Below are positions 1-8,472 of a stretch of 64,000 nt of DNA, one piece after another. Below the pieces are notes generated by a model. That model did not search any database. It was given only the letters and a program-made list of their open reading frames with translations, and had not been told where the DNA came from. Source of the DNA: Gluconacetobacter johannae (GTDB lineage Bacteria; Pseudomonadota; Alphaproteobacteria; Acetobacterales; Acetobacteraceae). Location: assembly GCF_014174305.1 (NCBI RefSeq), contig NZ_JABEQH010000001.1, forward strand, positions 280,602 through 344,601, given 5' to 3'. Position 1 is the first letter of the stretch; every line of letters begins with the position of its first letter. A program made the translations under genes and the position numbers.

Positions 1-2333
1 CTCTGGCGCTGATAATCGAAGGGGCTTGCCAGCGATGCCCGGATCGCGGGCGAGGGCAGGTGGCTGGCGCCGGTCCGGGCCTCGGCGGCCTCCCACGCGC
101 GCTCGGTCTCCTCGCCGTCGGTTCGCCCGTTCTCGTCGCGCAGGGTCGCCGACGTCACCAGGATGCCATGGGCGGGGGCGGCCAGGACGGTCGCGAAGGG
201 AATGGTGGGGTCGAGCCAGTGGCGATGCAGCCCGACATCGTGCTCGCCCGCGCGTTGCCCTTCGCGCCGGTCCAGCCGGATGAAGTCGACATGCTGCGGT
301 GTCGCGCCCTCGTCGGCGGGCGCGCCGAGGCCGCGGAGCATGGAGACCCACCCGTCCACCCGGCTCAGGGCCCGGCGGCGAATGGTCCGTACTCCGGCCT
401 CGATTCGCTCGCGGGTGGCCGAATCGAGTTCGGCCGTGTCGTCCTCCAGCCGCTCCAGCAGGCGGTCCACCAGCGTGCGGAGCGCCGTGGCCAGCCGGTC
501 GAGCGAGCGCGCCAGGCCGGCGGCGGCCGGCAGGACCGCGTCGGGCACGGGGTGCAGGTCGCATTCGATCGCGCCGGGCCGGTGTCCGCCATCAGGGGCG
601 CGCGTCGTGGACCGGGCCAGCGCCTGCTGTCCCAGAAGATGCAGCAGCCATTCGGTCGGATTGGGCAATGCGGCGTCATTCGGACCGGGCAGCGCCGGCG
701 GGGACCGGGGCAAGCCCGCAGGGCCGACCGACATCTCCGCCGTTTCGGTCGTCGCATGCCACGCATCCGCCAGACGGCCGGACCAGCCGGGCGCGGGCAG
801 GGCGTGGGCGGCCTGCAACGCGGCCTCGAGTGGCGCTTCCAGGCGGGGATAGCCCACGACCAGATCGTCCAGCCGCCGTTTCAGCCCCCGCGCGCGGGAC
901 CGCGCGCCTTCGGCGCCCAGCAGCCAGCGGCGCAACTCGGCGGCCTCCAGCCCCGACAGTTCGGCGGAGAATGCGCTGTCGGCGGCGTCCATCACGTGAT
1001 GGCCCTCGTCGAAGACGTAGCGGGTGGGGATATTGTCCTCATCCGCCGCCTCGTCGCCGTCCATGGCGTGCCAGGCGGCCTGGCTCATCACCAGGGCATG
1101 GTTGGCGATCACCAGGTCGGCGTCCCGCGCCCGGCGGATGGAATGTTCGACGAAGCAGCGCTGGTAATGGGGGCAGGCGCCATGGATGCACTCGCCCCGC
1201 CGGTCGGCGATGCCCGCCAGCAGCCCGCGTCCGAACAGGTCGCCGAACCAGCCGGGCAGATCGCCCCCCGTGAGGTCCCCGTCGGCCGTGACCCCCGCCC
1301 AGCGCGCGACCAGCGACAGGCCGATCAGGCTGCCATGCGCCGCGCCGCGCGCGCCGGCGATATTCACCGTCTCCTCCATGTTCAGGAGGCAGAGATAGTT
1401 TTCCCGTCCCTTCCGCAGGACGACATGCCTGCGCCGCTCGGTGGCGTCGGGATAGAGCCGGGCCAGTTCGGCCTCGATCTGCCGTTGCAGATGGCGGGTA
1501 TAGGTGCTGATCCAGACCGTGCCGCCATTGCGTTCCGCCCACAGGCTGGCGGGCGCGACATAGCCCAGCGTCTTGCCGGTGCCTGTGCCGGCCTCGGCCA
1601 GCACCATATGCGGGTCGCCCCGGACCAGGCGCGGTGCGAAGGCGGCGGACGCCGCGCCGGCGAAATCGGCCTGCCCGACCCGGGTTTCCGCATCGGGGCC
1701 CAGAATCTCGCCCAGCCGGCGGCGGGCGTCGGCGGCCGACACCGGATGATTGGCCGGTGGCGGGCGGGGGGCGGCGTCCTCCCATTTCGGCAGGCGTCGC
1801 CAGACGCGGATGGCATCGCCCGGTTGCAGGGCCTCGGGGGGCAGGGACGTCCCGGTGCCCAATGCCGCCAGCACGCTGCGGCCCCAGGCCCAGCCGGCGC
1901 GTTCCATCCTGACGGCCAGGGCTGCCATTTCCTCGCCCGCCGGGGTGGCGCGCAGGGCGGCGATCCGGTCCAGCAGGATATCCGCAAGCTCCGGCAGCAG
2001 GTCGGCGTCGGCCGATCCGATCCGGCTGTCGCCCAGGTCCAGCGCCTGCGCCAGGCCGCGCACCGTGGGCGGCATCGTGCGGCCGGGCAGGGCGAAGACG
2101 AACAGCTCCAGCAGGTCCAGCCAGGGCGTGGGCTGCGGCAGCGGCGGCAGGCCCAGCCGTCGCGCGGTCAGCGGCGCATGGACCACCAGCGGCGCCGGCC
2201 ACTGGCGCAACTCCCGCACCGCCTCTTCGGATGACAGGGTCAGGAGCTCGCCGTCCGGGGTCAGAATCGAACACGAACCATGACGCGCGACCAGCGCGGG
2301 CGGCATGTCCGAAGGGGGAAGTGACGCGGCCAT
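1..2333 (-). CDS. DinG/XPD-type ATP-dependent DNA helicase (C-terminus beyond window)
   Basis: Superfamily 2 helicase of the DinG/XPD class, probably unwinding DNA in repair or R-loop removal. The start codon is at 2333 and the frame stays open to base 1, so about 777 residues are visible and the C-terminus is missing. The Walker A motif AGTGTGKT is encoded near 1570-1600. A Cys just after GRENYL and three more in GECIHGACPHYQRC fit the four-cysteine iron-sulfur site of this class. The DEAH-like box reads DEGHH (near 1005-1020) and SATLRDE near 135 fits a later helicase motif. The ~260 residues before Walker A match no domain I recognise; alphaproteobacterial members often have such an extension. 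The start is chosen as the first ATG; no strong ribosome binding site is seen, and an ATG at 2306 is an alternative. It is divergent from lysK. Confidence 0.85.
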   Translation of the reverse strand, partial: MAASLPPSDMPPALVARHGSCSILTPDGELLTLSSEEAVRELRQWPAPLVVHAPLTARRLGLPPLPQPTPWLDLLELFVFALPGRTMPPTVRGLAQALDLGDSRIGSADADLLPELADILLDRIAALRATPAGEEMAALAVRMERAGWAWGRSVLAALGTGTSLPPEALQPGDAIRVWRRLPKWEDAAPRPPPANHPVSAADARRRLGEILGPDAETRVGQADFAGAASAAFAPRLVRGDPHMVLAEAGTGTGKTLGYVAPASLWAERNGGTVWISTYTRHLQRQIEAELARLYPDATERRRHVVLRKGRENYLCLLNMEETVNIAGARGAAHGSLIGLSLVARWAGVTADGDLTGGDLPGWFGDLFGRGLLAGIADRRGECIHGACPHYQRCFVEHSIRRARDADLVIANHALVMSQAAWHAMDGDEAADEDNIPTRYVFDEGHHVMDAADSAFSAELSGLEAAELRRWLLGAEGARSRARGLKRRLDDLVVGYPRLEAPLEAALQAAHALPAPGWSGRLADAWHATTETAEMSVGPAGLPRSPPALPGPNDAALPNPTEWLLHLLGQQALARSTTRAPDGGHRPGAIECDLHPVPDAVLPAAAGLARSLDRLATALRTLVDRLLERLEDDTAELDSATRERIEAGVRTIRRRALSRVDGWVSMLRGLGAPADEGATPQHVDFIRLDRREGQRAGEHDVGLHRHWLDPTIPFATVLAAPAHGILVTSATLRDENGRTDGEETERAWEAAEARTGASHLPSPAIRASLASPFDYQRQ

Positions 2334-2463
2334 CAGAGGAACATATAGGGGACATATGGCCGCCTGTCGCCCGTTACCGGCATCATCATCCATTATTCCG
2401 GCATGAAGATGATGTATGGTTTGGATTGACCCATGCCATTCCAGTTCATAGCTTCCCGGCATC

Positions 2464-4083
2464 ATGTCCGAACAGAACCGTCCCGACCCCGTTCCCCTGC
2501 CCAAGGCCTGGCCCTTCGAGGAAGCCGCGAGGCTGGCCGCGCATGTCGAAAAACGGGCCGACGACCGGCCGGCATTGCTGGAAACCGGGTACGGCCCGTC
2601 GGGCCTGCCGCATATCGGCACGTTCGGCGAAGTGGCGCGGACATCCTGGGTGCGCCAGGCCTATACCCGCCTGACGGGGCGCCCCACGCGTCTTCTGGCG
2701 TTTTCCGACGATATGGACGCCCTACGCAAGGTGCCGGACAATGTGCCGAACGGCGACATGCTGCGCCAGCACCTGGGCAAGCCGCTGTCGCGGATCCCCG
2801 ATCCGTTCGGCACCCATGACTCCTTCGCCGCCCATAACAATGCGCGGCTGAGGTCCTTCCTGGACGGATTCGGCTTCGATTACGAATTTGCCTCCTCGAC
2901 CGACTATTATACCGGCGGGCGGTTCGACGCCGCGCTGCGCCGGGTGCTCGAGGTCCATGACGAAATCGTGTCCGTCATTGCCCCGACCCTGGGGCCGGAT
3001 CGCCGTGCGACCTATTCCCCCGTGCTGCCGATCCACCCGCGCACCGGCCTGGTGATGCAGGTGCGTATGGACGCGATCGACGCCGATGCCGGCACCGTCC
3101 GCTGGACCGACGAGGACGGGGTGGTGTTTGAAACCCCGGTGACCGGCGGCGGCGCCAAGATGCAGTGGAAGGCCGACTGGGCCATGCGCTGGTTCGCGCT
3201 GGGCGTGGATTACGAAATGTCCGGCAAGGACCTGATCGACAGCGTGAAGCTGTCGGGCAAGATCTGCCGGATTCTGGGCGGCGAGCCGCCGGCGGGCCTG
3301 ACCTACGAACTGTTCCTGGACGAGAACGGGCAGAAGATCTCCAAATCCAAGGGGAACGGGATCTCGGTCGAGGAATGGCTGCGCTACGCGCCGCCCGAAA
3401 GCCTGTCGCAGTACATGTTCAACGCCCCGCAGCGGGCCAAGCGTCTGTTCTTCGACGTCATCCCCAAGGCGGCGGACGAGTATCTGGCCAATGTCGGCCG
3501 CGCGGCCACCCTGGCCGGCGACGATCCGGCGCTGCCGGCGAACCCGGCCTGGTTCATCCATGCCGGCCGGATCGGTCCGGATGCCGGCAGCCCGCTGACC
3601 TTCGGCATGCTGCTGAACCTGGCCAGCGTCGCCAACGCCGAAACCCCGGACGTGCTGTGGAAGTTCATCCGCCGCTACGATTCGGCCGCATCCCCGGACT
3701 CATGCCCGATGCTGGCCCGCCTGGTGGACCATGCGATCGTCTATTATGCCGATTTCGTGCGGCCGGCGAAAACCTATCGCCAGCCCGACGAGCGGGAGCG
3801 CGCGGCGCTTGCCGACCTGGCCGACAATCTGCGCGGCCTGGTGGACGGGCCGGCCGAGCCCGACACATTGCAGAACCTGGTCTTCGAGATCGGCAAGCGC
3901 CATGGGTTCGAGCCGCTGCGCGACTGGTTCGGGTGCCTGTACGAGGTCCTGCTTGGCCAGAAGGAAGGACCGCGCTTCGGCATCTTCATCGGGCTGTACG
4001 GCGTGTCCGAAACGGTCGAACTGATCGAGGCGGCGCTGGCCCGCGCATCCATGGCCGCGTCAACGGGCGCCGGCGCGGCCTGA
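2464..4083 (+). CDS. lysK: Lysyl-tRNA synthetase, class I
   Basis: Charges tRNA(Lys) with lysine in the cytoplasm. It is the class I (Rossmann-fold) LysRS found in archaea and many alphaproteobacteria, not the class II LysS of E. coli. At 539 residues it is the usual length. The HIGH-type signature is HIGT at residues 50-53 and the KMSKS-type loop is KISKS at 291-295; both are class I ATP-binding signatures. It is followed after 39 bp by an MprF-like gene on the same strand. MprF enzymes use Lys-tRNA(Lys) as lysine donor, so the pairing may be functional (inference). Confidence 0.95.
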   Translation: MSEQNRPDPVPLPKAWPFEEAARLAAHVEKRADDRPALLETGYGPSGLPHIGTFGEVARTSWVRQAYTRLTGRPTRLLAFSDDMDALRKVPDNVPNGDMLRQHLGKPLSRIPDPFGTHDSFAAHNNARLRSFLDGFGFDYEFASSTDYYTGGRFDAALRRVLEVHDEIVSVIAPTLGPDRRATYSPVLPIHPRTGLVMQVRMDAIDADAGTVRWTDEDGVVFETPVTGGGAKMQWKADWAMRWFALGVDYEMSGKDLIDSVKLSGKICRILGGEPPAGLTYELFLDENGQKISKSKGNGISVEEWLRYAPPESLSQYMFNAPQRAKRLFFDVIPKAADEYLANVGRAATLAGDDPALPANPAWFIHAGRIGPDAGSPLTFGMLLNLASVANAETPDVLWKFIRRYDSAASPDSCPMLARLVDHAIVYYADFVRPAKTYRQPDERERAALADLADNLRGLVDGPAEPDTLQNLVFEIGKRHGFEPLRDWFGCLYEVLLGQKEGPRFGIFIGLYGVSETVELIEAALARASMAASTGAGAA

Positions 4084-4122
4084 GGCTCCGGCGGATCGTG
4101 ACATGACGTTCCTGGACCCGTC

Positions 4123-6204
4123 ATGCCTTTGAACCGGAACATCATGCCAGAAGCACCGCCCCCCCCGCCGCATGGCTGGCGGCGGATGCTGCGCCACGTG
4201 CCCCATGCCATCGGCCTGGTGCTGATGATCGCCGCGATCGTGGTGGTCCAGCGCGAGGTCCGGGACCTGCACTGGAACGACATCCGTGCGGCGCTGAAGA
4301 CGATTCCGGTCTCGACCCTGCTGCTGGGGATGGGCTGCACCGTCCTGTCCTATTTCATCCTGTCCTTCTACGACTGCCTGGCGGTCGTGCAGGTCGGATG
4401 CCGCGTGTCGTTCCGACGTACCGCGTTCGCCTCCTTCTGTTCCTATGTGCTGTCGCACAACCTGGGGTTTTCCGCCATTTCCGGGGCGGCCGTGCGCTTT
4501 CGGCTGTATGGCAACTGGGGCCTCGGCCCCTTCGCCATCGCCCAGATCATCGCCTTCTGTTCCGCCACCTATCTGCTGGGCGCGGGCGCGCTGGTGGGTG
4601 CGGTGCTGCTGATGGAACCCGGTGCGGTGCCGATCGTCGGCGGGCATCTGCCGCATGCCCTGCTGTGGGGGATCGGGCTGCTGATGTGGCTGGGGGTCGC
4701 CGCCTATATTCTGCTGGGCCTCCGGCTGTCGGAAGTGCGGCTGTGGCGCTATACCATCGCCTTTCCATCGCCGGGCATGGCGATGGCCCAGACGGCCGTC
4801 GCGGCGGCCGAAATCGCCGCCACGGCCGGCATCGCCTATATCTTCCTGCCGCCGGGTACCGGCCTGGGGTACGGCGTCTTCCTCGCGATCTATATCGCGT
4901 CCTACACGGCGGGGCTGATGGCCAGCGTGCCGGGCGGGCTGGGCGTGTTCGACGGGGCGATGATGCTGGCGTTGAGCCCGTACCTGGAAGCCACGCAGAT
5001 CATCAGCACGATCCTGGTTTTCCGCCTGTTCTATTACATCATCCCGCTGTTTCTGGCCGGGATCATGTTTGCGGGGCACGAGCTGTTCCTGCGCGGTGAT
5101 GCGGCCCTGGCCCGCAAGGCCGCGCCCCAGGCCCCGCGCCGCGGCCCGCGCGAAACCCGCCCCAGCCATGTGATCCGCGAGAGCGAGGCCGATTTCTCGG
5201 TCGTCGTGGCCACCGGCGCGGTGTCGATCTGCGGCGCGCTGCTGGTCGCGCTGACGATCCTGGACCCCGCATCGTGGACGAATGCAGGCGGCCTGCACCA
5301 TCTGGTCGGGGTGGCGGGCGATTACCTGCTGTCGCTGATCGGGGTGGCGCTGATCGGCCTGGCGGTCGGCCTGTCGCAGCGCGTGACCCTGGCGTGGAAG
5401 GTGACGCTGGGCCTTCTGGTCTGTGCCGCCGCCCTGACGCTGCTGCGCGGGGCGTCGCTGGCCGTTCCGGGGATCCTGGGCCTGGTGACGATCCTGATCG
5501 CCCCGTTCCGCAGTTCCTATTATCGCCATGCGCGCATCCTCAGCGAACCGCTGGCGTTCCGCACGATCCTGTCGCTGGTCCTGCTGATCGGCTGCGTGCT
5601 GGTGCTGGTCTGCTCCGGCCCGCGTGACGAGGTCGGCGGAAGCTGGTGGGAGGTCATGCTCTTTACCTCGACCCACGGCGTGGCGCGATGGACGATGGGG
5701 CTGGCCGTCGTGCTGGGGCTGGTCATGATCGGGCGCCTGGTCCGCCCCGGCCAGATCATCGTCCTGCCGTGGGACGAGGACGGGCAGGCCCAGTATCGCG
5801 CGCTGGACCACGCGCTGGACGATCCTGGCCCCGGTACGCCGGCGGGGCTGATCCCCGGCGCCGCCGGACGGGCGATGCTGCCGTTCCTGCGGACCCATGG
5901 GTTTCTGGTCGGCCTGGGCGACCCCGCCGGCGCATGGGACGATTGCGCCTCGGCCATCTGGTGGCTGCGCGACCTGGCGGTGCAGGAGGGACGGCAGCCG
6001 GTCTTCTGGCGGGTCGGGACGTCGATGCTGGACGTGTATAACGACCTGGGCCTGACGTCCTGGCCCCTGGATGGCGTGGGGGTCGAGGCCACGAGCTATC
6101 TGTGCTGCGTTCCGCAGAGCGTGGCGGCGGTCCGGGCGATCATGCAGCCGGCGGAAGGTGGGCATTCGCTGGCGGTCGTCGCCCGCATTCCCGACAGGTC
6201 TTGA
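4123..6204 (+). CDS. MprF-like membrane protein (lysylphosphatidylglycerol synthase/flippase family) with shortened C-terminal domain
   Basis: Polytopic inner-membrane protein of 693 residues. The N-terminal ~330 residues have the hydrophobic helices and the PGGLGVFDG motif of the MprF flippase (UPF0104) domain. A second helical block covers about 350-540. The cytoplasmic part, about 550-693, starts like the DUF2156 aminoacyl-PG synthase domain (FLVGLGDPAG, then PVFWRV and DLGL), but ends about where the second GNAT-like lobe, with the lysyl-transfer site, should begin. Full MprF proteins are usually about 850-880 residues. No continuation is visible in the other frames after 6072. It may therefore keep only flippase or lipid-binding activity. 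ATGs at 4123 and 4144 are both possible starts, neither with a strong ribosome binding site. The gene lies directly downstream of lysK. Confidence 0.8.
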   Translation: MPLNRNIMPEAPPPPPHGWRRMLRHVPHAIGLVLMIAAIVVVQREVRDLHWNDIRAALKTIPVSTLLLGMGCTVLSYFILSFYDCLAVVQVGCRVSFRRTAFASFCSYVLSHNLGFSAISGAAVRFRLYGNWGLGPFAIAQIIAFCSATYLLGAGALVGAVLLMEPGAVPIVGGHLPHALLWGIGLLMWLGVAAYILLGLRLSEVRLWRYTIAFPSPGMAMAQTAVAAAEIAATAGIAYIFLPPGTGLGYGVFLAIYIASYTAGLMASVPGGLGVFDGAMMLALSPYLEATQIISTILVFRLFYYIIPLFLAGIMFAGHELFLRGDAALARKAAPQAPRRGPRETRPSHVIRESEADFSVVVATGAVSICGALLVALTILDPASWTNAGGLHHLVGVAGDYLLSLIGVALIGLAVGLSQRVTLAWKVTLGLLVCAAALTLLRGASLAVPGILGLVTILIAPFRSSYYRHARILSEPLAFRTILSLVLLIGCVLVLVCSGPRDEVGGSWWEVMLFTSTHGVARWTMGLAVVLGLVMIGRLVRPGQIIVLPWDEDGQAQYRALDHALDDPGPGTPAGLIPGAAGRAMLPFLRTHGFLVGLGDPAGAWDDCASAIWWLRDLAVQEGRQPVFWRVGTSMLDVYNDLGLTSWPLDGVGVEATSYLCCVPQSVAAVRAIMQPAEGGHSLAVVARIPDRS

Positions 6205-6284
6205 CGGGCGGACGGCCTTCGGAAAAACGGTAGGGCTCATCCCGCGTGGCGTCCTCGGGCGCCATTGCCCCCACGGGAACGAAG

Positions 6285-7016
6285 ATGATGCCGCCAGCTC
6301 TTCACGCTGCCTTGCCCCCGGGCGGGCCGAGCGATTTCGCCGCCCTGACCAACATTTTCCTGCTGGCGTTTCCGGCGCTGTTTTCCATCGTCAACCCGAT
6401 CGGCGCCGCGCTGATCTTCACGCAGGTGACGGCCGGGCGGACGCGGTCCGAATGCCTGGCGCTGGCCCGCACCGTCGCGTTGTATTCGGCCTGCCTGCTG
6501 ATCGCCTCGATCTGGATCGGCAGCGCCATCCTGGCCTTTTTCGGCATCACGATCGATTCCCTGCGGATCGCCGGCGGGTTGGTCGTGGCGGTTCGCGCGT
6601 GGGCCTTGTTGCAGGCCCCCGAAGCGGTGGCGGCCCGCAAGGAGGAGCAGGCCCGTCAGGGGGGCCGGACCATCGCGGCGCCGAGCTGGACGGAAATGGC
6701 GTTTTTTCCCATGACGATGCCGTTTACCGTCGGCCCCGGCACCATTTCGGTGGCAATCGCCCTGAGTGCTGCCCGGCCGGCATCGTCCGGCGGCATCCTG
6801 TTCTATGTCGCGCTGTCGGCGGCCGCCGTGCTGGTGGCCGCGACGATCTGGCTGGCCTATGCCTATGCCGAACGGCTGATGGCGCTGCTGGGCGTGACCG
6901 GCGCGCGGATCGTGTCGCGGCTGGCGGCGTTGATCCTGCTGTGCATCGGGGTGCAGATCCTGTCGGCGGGGATCGAGGGGCTGGCGCTGACGATCGTCCG
7001 CGCGGCCTCATCCTGA
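6285..7016 (+). CDS. MarC-family integral membrane protein
   Basis: Six-helix inner-membrane protein of the MarC/YchE/YhgN family (243 residues from the chosen start). The first helix carries the family-typical FSIVNPIGAAL segment, and the PMTMPFTVGPGTIS segment in the second half is the internal repeat of this motif. The function of the family is not settled; the old link to multiple antibiotic resistance in E. coli has been withdrawn. An in-frame GTG at 6246 is possible, but ATG 6285 has a GGGAA a few bases upstream. Its end overlaps the convergent uracil-DNA-glycosylase-like gene by 9 bp. Confidence 0.85.
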   Translation: MMPPALHAALPPGGPSDFAALTNIFLLAFPALFSIVNPIGAALIFTQVTAGRTRSECLALARTVALYSACLLIASIWIGSAILAFFGITIDSLRIAGGLVVAVRAWALLQAPEAVAARKEEQARQGGRTIAAPSWTEMAFFPMTMPFTVGPGTISVAIALSAARPASSGGILFYVALSAAAVLVAATIWLAYAYAERLMALLGVTGARIVSRLAALILLCIGVQILSAGIEGLALTIVRAASS

Positions 7017-7616
7017 CGTGCCGTCCGCCGCCAGCAAGGGGCGGATCGCGGCCCGCAGGGCGGGCAGCACGTCGGTCGCGAACCAGGGAGTGCGCCGTTC
7101 CCATGCCCCGGTGCGCCAGGATGGATGGGGCAGGGGAAAATAGCGCGGCATGACGTCGCGGAAATTACGGACGCGGTCCTCGACGCGGCCAGGCCCCAGC
7201 ACGGCGGCCTGGGCATAGGAGCCGACGAGGAGGGTCAGCCGGATATCGGGCATCATCGCCAGGATCCGGTCGCGCCAGAGTGGGGCGCATTCGGGGCGCG
7301 GGGGGCGATCGCCCCCCTTCGGAAGCCGTCCCGGATAGCACATCCCCATCGGCGCGAGGGCGATGCGGCGGGTGTCGTAGAACGTGTCCCGGTCGATCCC
7401 CAGCCAGCCGCGCAGGCGGTCGCCCGAGGCGTCGTTGAAGGATATGCCGGTCTCATGCACCCGTGTGCCGGGGGCCTGGCTTGCGATCAGGATCCGCGCC
7501 GTCCGCGATATATGCAGGATCGGACGCGGCCCCAGGGGCAGGTCGGCACAGGCCGTGCAGGCCCTGACCCGTCGGAGGAAATCGTCAAGGTCGCGGTCCC
7601 CCGAGCCGTCCGTCAT
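7008..7616 (-). CDS. Uracil-DNA glycosylase superfamily protein (iron-sulfur type)
   Basis: Predicted base-excision enzyme of 202 residues. The motif A region reads SQAPG (46-50) and motif B contains HPS in PLPHPSW. Four cysteines at C20, C23, C93 and C110 follow the C-x2-C-(n)-C-x16-C spacing that binds a 4Fe-4S cluster in family 4/5 UDGs. Motif A lacks the acidic GE that usually precedes APG, so catalytic activity on uracil is uncertain. The gene lies 13 bp downstream of the sirtuin gene on the same strand and is probably co-transcribed with it. It converges with the MarC gene. Confidence 0.75.
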   Translation of the reverse strand: MTDGSGDRDLDDFLRRVRACTACADLPLGPRPILHISRTARILIASQAPGTRVHETGISFNDASGDRLRGWLGIDRDTFYDTRRIALAPMGMCYPGRLPKGGDRPPRPECAPLWRDRILAMMPDIRLTLLVGSYAQAAVLGPGRVEDRVRNFRDVMPRYFPLPHPSWRTGAWERRTPWFATDVLPALRAAIRPLLAADGTSG

Positions 7617-7629
7617 CGTCGCGGCTCTT

Positions 7630-8334
7630 TCATCCGGCCAGGATCTCGTCGACCCAGCGCGGCACCATGCGCGTGGCGGGACCGGTCATGAACCGCTCGA
7701 AGCGCCCGGAGACGGCCGATGGGTCCAGATTGATTTCCAGCGTGTCCGCATGGTCCTCGACCAGGGCCGCGAAACCGGCGGCGGGATAGACGGTGCCGGA
7801 CGTTCCGATGGCCACGAACAGGTCGCACGCCCCCAGTGCGGCTTCGATCCGGGGCATGTGCAGCGGGATCTCGCCGAACCAGACGACGTCGGGCCGCAGG
7901 GTCGGCCGGCCGCAGAGCGGGCAGGGCGTATGGGGAAGGCAGTCGGCGTGCCATTCGGGCGTGCCGCCGCACGAGGTACACCGCACGCGCAGCAATTCGC
8001 CATGCATGTGCCAGACATTCCGGCTGCCCGCACGCTCGTGCAGATCATCGATGTTTTGCGTGACGATCAGAAGTTCGCCGGGCCATTGCCCCGTGCGGGC
8101 CGCTTCCTCCAGCCGGGCCAGCGCAAGATGGGCGGCGTTGGGTCGCACGCGGTGCAGTTCGGCCCGCCGGTCATTGTAAAACCGGTCGACCAGCGCCGGA
8201 TCGCGCCGGAATGCAGCGGGCGTGCAGACATCGTCGATGTCATATCGGCTCCAGATCCCGTCGGCGTCGCGAAAGGTGTCCAGGCCCGATTCCCTGCTGA
8301 TGCCGGCCCCGGTCAGGACCACGATGCGTTCCAT
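7630..8334 (-). CDS. cobB: NAD-dependent protein deacylase, sirtuin (class III-like)
   Basis: Removes acyl groups from lysines using NAD. The 234-residue protein shows the NAD-binding motif GAGISRESG (9-17), TQNIDDLH (92-99), catalytic His111 in HGEL, and a zinc site from C119, C122, C138 and C141. Tyr53 and Arg56 (FYNDRR) match the Y-x2-R pair that lets class III sirtuins (CobB, SIRT5) accept succinyl- and malonyl-lysine. This suggests desuccinylase as well as deacetylase activity (family knowledge applied to this sequence). Confidence 0.92.
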   Translation of the reverse strand: MERIVVLTGAGISRESGLDTFRDADGIWSRYDIDDVCTPAAFRRDPALVDRFYNDRRAELHRVRPNAAHLALARLEEAARTGQWPGELLIVTQNIDDLHERAGSRNVWHMHGELLRVRCTSCGGTPEWHADCLPHTPCPLCGRPTLRPDVVWFGEIPLHMPRIEAALGACDLFVAIGTSGTVYPAAGFAALVEDHADTLEINLDPSAVSGRFERFMTGPATRMVPRWVDEILAG

Positions 8335-8402
8335 GGGATGATGTTGCTCCGTTCGGTGTCGTCACGCCCGGATGGTAACGCCCCGACTGTGCCAAAGGAC
8401 GG

Positions 8403-8442
8403 CGCATAAGAAAACCGCCGCGGGAGGACCCTCCCGCGGCGG
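8403..8442 (-). terminator. Rho-independent terminator of the adhAB transcript
   Basis: A perfect 13-bp inverted repeat, CCGCCGCGGGAGG and its complement (8415-8442), separated by 2 bases. On the minus strand it is followed by TTTTCTTATG. It lies 30 bp after the adhB stop, and also between adhB and the sirtuin gene, so it separates those two transcripts. Confidence 0.85.
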
Positions 8443-8472
8443 CAATCGGCAAGGCGACAGGCCGGAGGCCGG

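Noticed and set aside
60..2234. Long plus-strand open frame opposite the DinG-type helicase
   Set aside because: The opposite strand has helicase motifs in one continuous frame. The plus frame is rich in Arg, Gly and Ala with no recognisable fold, a common artefact in GC-rich DNA.
4060..6240. Long minus-strand open frame opposite the MprF-like gene
   Set aside because: The plus strand encodes a hydrophobic membrane protein with family motifs; the antisense frame is a polar His/Gln/Arg-rich shadow.
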